Assembly: GCF_029203305.1 (NCBI RefSeq)
Contig: NC_089462.1
Coordinates: 496,001 to 560,000, forward strand
Length of the DNA: 64,000 nucleotides
Direction of reading: 5' to 3'
From: Yamadazyma tenuis
Lineage: Eukaryota > Ascomycota > Pichiomycetes > Serinales > Debaryomycetaceae
Shown here: in pieces, positions 37,974 through 45,286 of the stretch
Numbering within the stretch: position 1 is the stretch's first letter
Layout of the letters: every line of letters starts with the position of its first letter
The notes under the pieces: model-generated
Databases searched by the model: none
What the model was told of the DNA's origin: nothing
Seen by the model: only the letters and a program-made list of their open reading frames with translations
Program-made: the position numbers and the translations under genes

Positions 37974-37993
37974 TGAAAAATTAAAATTTTTCA
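37974..37993. promoter_or_regulatory. RRPE-like inverted repeat upstream of ASC1
   Basis: TGAAAAATT and AATTTTTCA, perfect inverted arms of 9 bp around an AA spacer, ending 23 bp before the ASC1 ATG. Both arms match the RRPE/Stb3 core (TGAAAAATTT) found upstream of yeast ribosome-biogenesis genes. Function is inferred from the motif. Confidence 0.45.
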
Positions 37994-38016
37994 TTCCATA
38001 CAACAGTATTTTAAAC

Positions 38017-39155
38017 ATGGCTAGTCAAGAAGTTTTAGTTTTAAGAGGAACCTTAGAAGGTCACAACGGCTGGGTCACCTCCCTTGCCACCACCGCCGCT
38101 CACCCAGACTTGTTGTTGTCTGGTTCCAGAGACAAGACTTTGATCACCTGGAAATTGACCGGAGGTGAAGACTCTCAATACGGTGTGCCAAAGAAGTCTT
38201 TCAAGGGACACTCTCACATTGTCCAAGATGTCACCATTTCTGCTGATGGTGCTTATGCTTTGTCTGGTTCATGGGACAAGACCTTGAGATTGTGGGATTT
38301 GGAAACCGGTGAATGTACCAAGAGATTTGTTGGACACACTGGAGACGTTTTGTCTGTGTCTATTGCTCAGAACTTGAGACAAATTGTTTCTGCTTCCAGA
38401 GACAAGACCGTCAAGGTCTGGAACACCATTGGTGAATGTATGCAAACCTTGACCGGTCACGGTGACTGGGTTTCTGCTGTCAGATTCTCTCCAAAGGAAA
38501 ACGATGTGTCTACTGTCATTTCTGCTTCTTGGGATAAGACTATTAAGGTATGTTATTTTTTTTTGTGGATGGAAGTAAACCCTTGGCTTGAAATGATGTT
38601 TACAATATTTGCTACTTCAGACGTTGCTCACAAGCTTCGAATGAGACATCAATTACACCAAGATCTCTGATTCTTCAAGGGTTTTTTTCCAGTAGTATTT
38701 TTTAGACTGTGTTACTAACTTCTCTCTAGTCCTGGGATTTGTCTGAGTACAAATTGAACGCCGACTTCATTGGCCACACCGGATACATCTCCTGTATCAC
38801 CATCTCCCCAGATGGATCTTTGTGTGCTTCTGCTGGTAAGGACGGTGCCATCATCTTGTGGGATTTGAACGTCCACAAGTCTTTGTACACCTTGAACGCC
38901 GGTAGCGAAGTCCATGCTTTGGCCTTCTCTCCTTCCAGATACTGGGTGGCTGCTGCCACCTCCACTGGTATCAAGATCTTCAACTTGCAAGAAAGATCTT
39001 TGTTGGATGAATTGAAGCCTGAATTTGCCATTGGTGCTAAGGCCAAGGACCCAGAACCAATCTCTTTGACCTGGTCCGCCGATGGTCAAACCTTGTTTGC
39101 CGGTTACACCGACAGCTTGATCAGAGTTTGGCAAGTCATGACCTCTTCTGCTTAG
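38017..39155 (+). CDS. ASC1: Asc1/RACK1, 40S ribosome WD40 protein (one intron hosting U24)
   Basis: Two exons, 38017-38547 and 38730-39155, give 318 aa (yeast Asc1 is 319). The intron (38548-38729, 182 nt) has donor GTATGT, branch TACTAAC (38713-38719) and acceptor CTCTAG, and joins DKTIK to SWDLSEYKL in frame. Seven WD40 repeats form the RACK1 propeller ([97 protein letters not shown]). RACK1 sits on the 40S head near the mRNA exit and has roles in translation quality control and signalling. Codon use is strongly biased (TTG, AGA, GCT), as expected of a highly expressed gene. The intron carries a C/D snoRNA (separate entry), as in S. cerevisiae ASC1. Confidence 0.98.
38587..38679 (+). ncRNA. 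SNR24: C/D box snoRNA U24 (snR24) in the ASC1 intron
   Basis: About 93 nt inside the ASC1 intron. Terminal stem CTTGAA (38587-38592) / TTCAAG (38674-38679); C box ATGATGT (38593-38599); D' box CAGA (38618-38621) preceded by the guide TATTTGCTACTT; C' box within GAATGAGAC; D box CTGA (38667-38670) preceded by the guide CACCAAGATCT. The two guide segments and host gene are the same as for S. cerevisiae U24, which directs 2'-O-methylation at Cm1437, Cm1449 and Gm1450 of 25S rRNA. It is released by intron debranching and trimming, so its expression is tied to ASC1. Host and guides agree, so confidence is high; exact ends are approximate. Confidence 0.95.
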
Positions 39156-39203
39156 AGGGTGTGTATAATTAATCGATTATATCTGTACATTTACTCACTG
39201 TAG

Positions 39204-40916
39204 TTACTCAAACATGTAAACTTTCCCGCTGGCGCTGCCACCCGCGCACCAGTTTTGAGTCGGGTGCATCGAGCACACGGCGGGAACAGCGCCCACATTC
39301 AGTCCCGTTAAGTGTGCTAATATCTGGCCCTTTTGGTCGTAGATATCGAACCCTCGGTTCATATTGGCAATGACAAACTTCTGCACCCCATCTTCGGGTG
39401 CCACCTGCCACTTGGATTTTAAAATCGATACCCACCGGCCTGTCTGACAGTTATGCCTTATCCTGGTAAAAGGTTCAAGATTCGTAGGTATTTCGTCCTC
39501 CTCCAGCTTTTGGGTTTTCTTTCCTGGTACCTGGTAGTCTGTGCTCCACTGTGTCACCGCCGGTTGTTGTTTGTTGCCGCTCAAGTCGAAAATACAAATA
39601 TTGTCGTCGTAGCCATTGCAGACAATGCGGTTCTCAAGGTTCCAATCCACACATGAAACAGAGAGCCGAGACCCGTACGCTCCGTAGGGATGTGGGCTTG
39701 GGCTGGTGTCGAACTCGGACCACGATGCGGCCCCCACATTTCTCAAGTCCCAGATCCGAAGAGTTCTGTCTAATGAAGCAGAAGCAATTTGGTGCGACGC
39801 GTTTGGATTGATTGCAAAAGACCCAATTTTCTTATCGTGAAGCCTTAACAACTGCTTGCCATTGAGTTTGAACTTGGTTCGGAGGTCGTGCTGGTAGAAA
39901 TTCCCCGAGAGCGTCGTCATATAAAGAATGCTGGGGTTGTCCATACACACGTTGATATCAGACACTCCGAGAGGATAATCACTAGATTCGTACGGATCGT
40001 TCAAGTACGCCACCTCTGTCGACTCGAGCTTGTTCAAGTCCATTCGCCGCACCGAGCCGTCGTACGAGGCCGTTAAGAACTGCGACGGGGCGTTGAACGG
40101 AGCCAAGATCTTGGACACTGACTTCCCGTGAGGTTTGACAATCGAGATGGTGGGATCATCTCCCAGCGCATCCACCGCCCAGATCCCGACGTTTCCATTG
40201 GTGTCCCCACCGGCTATCACCCGACCGGTTGTGGATGGATGAAAGTTGAGTGAGGTGATCCGCTGGTGGGTGATTTTGATGTCCAAGGGATCGAATTTCT
40301 CCAACACTTTCAACTCGTCAAACTCCTTGCGCTTGGCCTGTAGAATCTTGTCGGTGTACGCCAAGTCTGACCGGCGGATCAAGTCGTAGAAGTCGCCTGC
40401 TGACATCTTGTCACCCAATTCCCGGAAGAGCTTGAGCACCTCATTGTCACTGCTGATGTCAAGAACTTCTTCAGCTGTTTCTGTCTCTAATTTCACAGAA
40501 GGATCATTGGTACCGTCAGATTTCGTGGCCCCAAGCACCTTGTCCTCAAACTTTAAATTGCCCTTCCTATCAGTGATGAGATCAAGCAATTGGAAGTCTC
40601 CATATAAACGCGTCTGCTTGAGCCTCTCCATCTCCTTTCGCCGCCGGTCACGTTCTTCTTCCTCCTCCCTCATCTTCTGCACCTCCTCCGTGTTCTCCAT
40701 GTTGATCCCGGCTATTCTTCTTGATCTTCTTGAAGGTTCTATCTCTTGTTTAACTTTGGGAGAAGGCTTCCTTCTCTTGACCAGTTTGGGTTTCTCATCA
40801 GGAACCTCTCGCGCGATCGAGTCATGGATCAGGTCAAGGTCCAATTGGCGCAAAAGCTCCTTGTTCCGACGGATATTCTCCTGTCTTTGTCTTTCGAATT
40901 CAGATAGCACAACCAT
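39204..40916 (-). CDS. CMR1: DNA-damage-associated WD40 protein Cmr1 (YDL156W)
   Basis: A 570-aa nuclear WD40 protein of the DDB2/WDR76 family, which in yeast binds DNA and collects in the intranuclear quality-control site under replication stress. Family features: N-terminal coiled-coil helix (MVVLSEFERQRQENIRRNKELLRQLDL), basic RRSRRIAGINMENT, KFDPLDIKITHQRITSLNFHP, RVIAGGDTNGNVGIWAVDA, LTASYDGSVRRMDLNKLES, ASLDRTLRIWDLRNVG, GAYGSRLSVSCVDWN, NMNRGFDIYDQKGQILAHL. Length is close to yeast Cmr1 (522 aa). It converges with ASC1 across 48 bp. Confidence 0.94.
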   Translation of the reverse strand: MVVLSEFERQRQENIRRNKELLRQLDLDLIHDSIAREVPDEKPKLVKRRKPSPKVKQEIEPSRRSRRIAGINMENTEEVQKMREEEEERDRRRKEMERLKQTRLYGDFQLLDLITDRKGNLKFEDKVLGATKSDGTNDPSVKLETETAEEVLDISSDNEVLKLFRELGDKMSAGDFYDLIRRSDLAYTDKILQAKRKEFDELKVLEKFDPLDIKITHQRITSLNFHPSTTGRVIAGGDTNGNVGIWAVDALGDDPTISIVKPHGKSVSKILAPFNAPSQFLTASYDGSVRRMDLNKLESTEVAYLNDPYESSDYPLGVSDINVCMDNPSILYMTTLSGNFYQHDLRTKFKLNGKQLLRLHDKKIGSFAINPNASHQIASASLDRTLRIWDLRNVGAASWSEFDTSPSPHPYGAYGSRLSVSCVDWNLENRIVCNGYDDNICIFDLSGNKQQPAVTQWSTDYQVPGKKTQKLEEDEIPTNLEPFTRIRHNCQTGRWVSILKSKWQVAPEDGVQKFVIANMNRGFDIYDQKGQILAHLTGLNVGAVPAVCSMHPTQNWCAGGSASGKVYMFE

Positions 40917-40972
40917 TTAGTAGTAAAGTGAATTTTTCATTCGCGTCTGTTACATGCATTTTCGAGCCATGG

Positions 40973-42253
40973 CTAACTATTTACAAGTCTGAGGACATCA
41001 GAACAAAGATATAAACTGCCACACACAACCACCTTCCGGCTGTCGCCTTGGGCCTTGAGGGCAACTATACGGTCCAAGATATCTTGCACGGTTTGACTAT
41101 CGTCAGACTCAATCACGTCTTTAAAATGCGGTTTCGCAGCCATTATCACCTCTTCCACCCCGTAAGAAGAAACCCACGGCATACCTTCAGGACGGGAGAA
41201 TTTGGTGCCTATAATCGAGTCTTTTTGTTGGTTGGCAATATACTTAACGAGATTCTCGACCGATTTGCCCTTACTCAACGCTACCACCATAATTAACCCT
41301 TCTTCGTCTCGGTACGATTGCAAGTATGTGCCCAATTCCTGGGCCGCACTCTCGTTGTGGGCTCCGTCGATAAGCATATCCACTCCTCTGTACCGCACCA
41401 GTTGAAGCCGTCCCGGCCATACCACGCTCGCGACACCGTTTGCAACTGATTCCTTGGTAATCTGACTACTGAATTTGGCCTTGAGAAGTTCTACCAACCT
41501 GAGAGCCACACTCAAGTTCTGGAGCTGGTAGTTTCCTTTTAATGGCGACTTTGAACGAAGATCTTGGACCTGTTCTTGAGTATACTCTGAAAAGGAAGAA
41601 CTCGTTGTTCCATTCACAATATGCACTGTACTCCCACACTCAGCAGCCTTCTGTCGTATGGTCTCCAAGACCTCTTCACTATTTGTCCCGTCCACTACGC
41701 AAGGAATACCGGTTTTGATTATGCCTGCTTTTTCAGAAGCGATTTCGCTCAATGTTGATCCCAAAAACTGCTCATGATCAATACCGATCTTGGTGATTCC
41801 ACAGACAATCACACCACCCTTATGCTGGCCACCAAATGGCTCCAACACGTTGGTAGCATCGAGCCGGCCTCCCAACCCCACTTCTATCACCGCATATTCA
41901 ACCTTCTCCAACTCAAAGATCTTGAATGCCGTCACCGTCAACAATTCGAACTCCGTACACCCTACGTCGTGTATCTTGTTCTGCTGCTTTACTAGCTCGG
42001 ACACTTCGTGGAACTTTCCCAATGGATATGTTTCGTTGTTTATGGAAATACAATCGTTATAATAAAGTAGATGCGGTGAGGTGAACCTCCCGTTGCGGAT
42101 GCGAGAAGCGGTAAGAATCGAGGAAATGTAGGCCACGGTGGAACCCTTACCATTTGTCCCTGCTATGTGAATAGACTTGTAGCTGCTGACATGGGGGTTT
42201 CCCAAAATCAGTAGAAGCCTACTTATTCTCGTTAGGGCTAGGTTGATGCCCAT
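40973..42253 (-). CDS. FOL3: Dihydrofolate synthetase Fol3
   Basis: A 426-aa Mur-ligase/folylpolyglutamate-synthase family enzyme that ligates glutamate to dihydropteroate to give dihydrofolate. P-loop AGTNGKGST (about 31-39), CTEFELLTVTAFKIFE, VEYAVIEVGLGGRLDATNV (catalytic region), CGITKIGIDHEQFLGSTLSEIA, EKAGIIKTGIP, VWPGRLQLVRY, DGAHNESAAQELGTYL, RPEGMPWV and VVCGSLYLCSDVLRL. The match to S. cerevisiae Fol3 (427 aa) is end to end, better than to Met7 or Rma1. The ATG at 42253 gives MGINLALTRISRLL, as in Fol3. It shares a 77-bp divergent promoter with PEX17. Confidence 0.94.
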   Translation of the reverse strand: MGINLALTRISRLLLILGNPHVSSYKSIHIAGTNGKGSTVAYISSILTASRIRNGRFTSPHLLYYNDCISINNETYPLGKFHEVSELVKQQNKIHDVGCTEFELLTVTAFKIFELEKVEYAVIEVGLGGRLDATNVLEPFGGQHKGGVIVCGITKIGIDHEQFLGSTLSEIASEKAGIIKTGIPCVVDGTNSEEVLETIRQKAAECGSTVHIVNGTTSSSFSEYTQEQVQDLRSKSPLKGNYQLQNLSVALRLVELLKAKFSSQITKESVANGVASVVWPGRLQLVRYRGVDMLIDGAHNESAAQELGTYLQSYRDEEGLIMVVALSKGKSVENLVKYIANQQKDSIIGTKFSRPEGMPWVSSYGVEEVIMAAKPHFKDVIESDDSQTVQDILDRIVALKAQGDSRKVVVCGSLYLCSDVLRLVNS

Positions 42254-42330
42254 GGTGTGCAAATTTGCGAAATCTCACTTTTCACGCTCACGCAAGCGAT
42301 AAAATTCCCCATATATTTCACTGACAGATC

Positions 42331-43002
42331 ATGTCAATCCCAAAATTAACCATACCCGAGACAGCGTTCGACCCCAGCATATATACGTCGAGCCATAGAA
42401 GGTCACGTCTTCTTGTATACTTGCTCCAACTCACCAACTCATCTGCTATTTTACTTGTGTTGATTTATGTGGTCAGCTACATTGGAATTAAGCCTCTCCT
42501 TGAGTTGACATGTTCTCGACGACTCGAGATGCTCGATAAATACCGCCACAAGCTTCGAGACTTGTACTTGCTTCTCGTCAGCAAGGTGGACCATATTCCC
42601 ATTGTGGGCTTTAATAGGCATGGGAAGGTGTTTAGTGATGCGATGATCCAAACCGACGCTTCGTACGCCAGAAGGCTCAAACAATTATCACCGGCTGACC
42701 AATTGGAAGAGCTCGAAAAGACCGATAAGTTAAACCATCTGAAGCTTTTGAGCAAATTGCGCAAGCTCAATGATGTTTTATCAGGGTGCACTTCATATAC
42801 CATTCTGGAGATGCCCCACTACAAGTCCACCAGGGAAACTGTCAAGCTGTTCCAGCACGAAATAGACACCAAGATCTTTGACTACGACGAATTGTACACG
42901 GTGGAAACGAACAGCGAACATAGAAAAAAGCGCAACTTGGTGGTGGATACCAAGAATGATATCAGAAGCATCAAGGGCCTTTTTATGAGTGGGCAGGCAT
43001 AA
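42331..43002 (+). CDS. PEX17: Peroxin Pex17, docking-complex component
   Basis: A 223-aa protein with one membrane segment (NSSAILLVLIYVVSYIGIKPLL, about 36-57) followed by coiled-coil-like charged helices. Although divergent, it lines up with S. cerevisiae Pex17 (199 aa) in order: membrane segment, then RHKLRDLYLLLVSKV (yeast LLRLRRIIAQLQKRL), GFNRHGKVFSDAMIQTDAS (yeast GFNEQNNFVERSTQTSDD), and the C-terminal IRSIKGLFMSGQA (yeast IREIKGWFVNGQV). Pex17 works with Pex13 and Pex14 to dock cargo-loaded Pex5/Pex7 at the peroxisome membrane. The assignment rests on recalled sequence and conserved order; PEX1 lies 2.3 kb downstream. Confidence 0.82.
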   Translation: MSIPKLTIPETAFDPSIYTSSHRRSRLLVYLLQLTNSSAILLVLIYVVSYIGIKPLLELTCSRRLEMLDKYRHKLRDLYLLLVSKVDHIPIVGFNRHGKVFSDAMIQTDASYARRLKQLSPADQLEELEKTDKLNHLKLLSKLRKLNDVLSGCTSYTILEMPHYKSTRETVKLFQHEIDTKIFDYDELYTVETNSEHRKKRNLVVDTKNDIRSIKGLFMSGQA

Positions 43003-43205
43003 GTTTCGTATATATGGCCGTCCTAAAAATGTATAATTTCCCTACTGGACTCTAATAATTTCTAATAATCTCACCGCAAAAACTACCACTGGACCCGGCT
43101 AGTTCTTTAAATCTCTCCGCACAAACTTGTTCTCAGCAAATAGTTAACATCACTAGCTTACTCGCCTAGGGTCAAATGTGTAAAATTCGCATTTTCAACA
43201 TCAAC

Positions 43206-43790
43206 ATGTCCAATGGCCAATTCATACAACAGCGATTGGATTCATTGAACGACATCGATTCCAGCATCGTGTCCCTCTTGGGATACATGTCCGATATCTT
43301 TGACAGATACTCCACTCCGTCAAACAACAGCGATGATGCCAAAGATACCATAGAAACCCAGACCAGACTTATATATCAAACCCTCAGCGATATAGCAATA
43401 AATCTCCGAAAAGAGGTGAAGATCATGGATGACAACACCGGTGTATTCGACAAAAATGAAGACCAGGTGATGATACTCCCCATACCTGTTGATCAGAAAA
43501 ACACAGCGTTGGGAAAACGCAGGTTGAATGAAGAGATAGACCTTTTGACCCACCTCATCCCACAAGAACCTACAGAGGACCAGAAGTTTAAGCCTGAACC
43601 CGAGACTGTCGAAGAAGAGTCCGTCAAGGAAGAGCCTGTTGAAGAAGAGCCTGTTGAAGAAGAGCCTGTCAAAGAAGAACAGCCAGAAGAAAAAAATGGT
43701 GTTGATGACACCGATGAGCCTGACCCCATTGTCAAACCAGAAGCCGATGTCGAAACATTCGGAATCTCTGACGTCGAAATGGAAGAGTAA
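43206..43790 (+). CDS. MED11: Mediator head subunit Med11, with acidic C-terminal extension
   Basis: A 194-aa protein. The first about 125 residues match Med11: FIQQRLDSLNDIDSSIVSLL, then LSDIAINLRKEVKIMDDNTG and MILPIPVDQKNTALGKRRLN followed by EEIDLLTHLI (yeast LLPINVNKKALG and EEQLDLLSAIL). Med11 pairs with Med22 in the Mediator head and contacts TFIIH. The C-terminal about 70 residues are acidic, with a 12-bp repeat coding EEPV (43609-43680), and have no counterpart in the about 115-aa S. cerevisiae protein. I chose the ATG at 43206; the in-frame ATG at 43176 adds ten residues (MCKIRIFNIN). It converges with PSF1 across 69 bp. Confidence 0.87.
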   Translation: MSNGQFIQQRLDSLNDIDSSIVSLLGYMSDIFDRYSTPSNNSDDAKDTIETQTRLIYQTLSDIAINLRKEVKIMDDNTGVFDKNEDQVMILPIPVDQKNTALGKRRLNEEIDLLTHLIPQEPTEDQKFKPEPETVEEESVKEEPVEEEPVEEEPVKEEQPEEKNGVDDTDEPDPIVKPEADVETFGISDVEMEE

Positions 43791-43859
43791 ATCTCCTTTC
43801 CACAACCCCAGTCTCACAATTAACTTATATTATAGTACAATTAATGCAACGGAATGAAC

Positions 43860-44519
43860 CTACAACTCTTCTAAATACCCCTGCTGAATCAACCTCTCCA
43901 CATCGGATTTTCTCACGTAGAACTGTGAGTCCTTGATCAAGTTGAACACTCCATACTCCGTCTGCACCTCTCCCCCGTCCTTCAACACCCTCACATCTAT
44001 GAATATGCTCGTGGGAGGCTCTAGATCTCCGCTGAGGTCAATGTCAACATACTTCGATTTCATATCGACAAGGAGTTGCAGATACTGCTTGAAGTACTCT
44101 TGTTCCTGGTTACTCAAGTTGTCCAATATCATGCGAGTTGTGTAATTGGATCCCAAAGCACCAGTTTTTGTAAGCGATGGTTGGGGAGTACTATTGGAAT
44201 CGGAAGGATCTATGTTGAGCCATGCAAATTCGTTCATCTTGTCAGCTCGAAGTTTCTGATGGGCTAATAAGCAGCGCTTGTTTCTTCTCATTGACAATCG
44301 GGCCACAAACAACTGACACTCAAGAGCTACTATTTGTTCAGCTGAGGTGCCTTCTGGATTCGTTCTTTGTTGTTCAGTAATGTAATCGACATCCCTGCCC
44401 AAATCGTTAGTTTCTTTGACGATGTCGTCCACCAAGTCGGACTGGTAGAGTGTTATTTCGGGAAGGTTTGACGTTCGGTGAGCGTCCAACACAAGCTTAT
44501 TTGCTTGGTCTCCAAACAT
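43860..44519 (-). CDS. PSF1: GINS complex subunit Psf1
   Basis: A 219-aa subunit of GINS, part of the CMG (Cdc45-MCM-GINS) replicative helicase. Near-identity to S. cerevisiae Psf1 (208 aa) at both ends: MFGDQANKLVLDAHRTSNLP, then RRNKRCLLAHQKLRADKMN, NLSNQEQEYFKQYL, YVDIDLSGDLEPPTSIFIDV, RVLKDGGEVQTEYGVFNLIK and DSQFYVRKSDVERLIQQGYL. ACGCGA (MCB-like) occurs about 25 bp upstream of the ATG, in keeping with G1/S expression. Functionally related to MCM2 further right, but not linked to it. Confidence 0.96.
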   Translation of the reverse strand: MFGDQANKLVLDAHRTSNLPEITLYQSDLVDDIVKETNDLGRDVDYITEQQRTNPEGTSAEQIVALECQLFVARLSMRRNKRCLLAHQKLRADKMNEFAWLNIDPSDSNSTPQPSLTKTGALGSNYTTRMILDNLSNQEQEYFKQYLQLLVDMKSKYVDIDLSGDLEPPTSIFIDVRVLKDGGEVQTEYGVFNLIKDSQFYVRKSDVERLIQQGYLEEL

Positions 44520-44739
44520 GTTGGTGTTTAGCGTGAAATTTAACGCGACTTTGAGAGACGCATCGAATATAAGAGAACAAAGTTTCTATGACATAGTAGA
44601 ATTTGTGCGACGTTTCCACGGATTTTAAAGGATAGTTATGGCACTGGTTAGTCCTAGTGAGCCATTTAATGGTCTTAAATAGCCCTTCAAGAGTAACACA
44701 TACTCATGAAAAACAGCTTCATTTTTCATTATGAATGTA

Positions 44740-44811
44740 GCTCGTATGGCGCAGTGGTAGCGCAGCAGATTGCAAATCTGTTGGTCCTTAGTTCGAACCT
44801 GAGTGCGAGCT
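44740..44811 (+). tRNA. tRNA-Cys(GCA)
   Basis: A complete 72-nt cloverleaf without intron. Acceptor GCTCGTA/TGCGAGC with one G-T pair, D arm GCGC/GCGC, anticodon stem GCAGA/TCTGT around loop TTGCAAA (anticodon GCA, 44772-44774), T arm CTTAG/CTGAG around TTCGAAC, discriminator T. Internal promoter box A TGGCGCAGTGG (44747-44757) and box B GTTCGAACC (44791-44799). Pol III terminator T5 at 44817-44821. Confidence 0.98.
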
Positions 44812-45286
44812 CTTTCTTTTTGCAGCCATATCCTTCTTCAGGACTTCAAAACTCGGCCACCGCTGGAACTAGATGTTGTATTTTTTTACTTTTAAGAAGA
44901 GGTGGTTTATCATTGTGATTGGTCATAACTATTGATTGCACACGCAGTTATGAGGAAGTTTTGTGTTCTTTCCAATATACTCAAGATTCCAGCAAGAGCC
45001 ATTGTACCAGGGACCGTGGCAGATGGTGATATGAAGTGCAAAAAAAAAAGACGAAATCTCCTGGGATACAAAGTATTCTCTTTAACAAAACCACCATTAG
45101 CTATATCTATCGAGTTGCTGACTAACTATAAATATCAGCCCGTACCCGAGCGCATTTGGATATTAAAGGTAGCTTTTGGGCCTCCAAAATATATTTCACT
45201 TGGTAGCTCCATCCATATTTTCTATGGGACTATTGCATCCAGCCATTATAATTTTGCTCTTGCCTGCTGTTTTTATTCTGCTACTT
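44812..45286. other. Intergenic region between tRNA-Cys and PEX1 3' end
   Basis: About 475 bp of AT-rich sequence after the tRNA terminator. An open frame of 120 codons lacks a plausible ATG start and shows no domain. I see no LTR or transposon end next to the tRNA. Confidence 0.45.

Noticed and set aside
44706..44918. 70-codon ORF across the tRNA-Cys gene
   Set aside because: Its sequence is the tRNA and its flanks; chance open frame.
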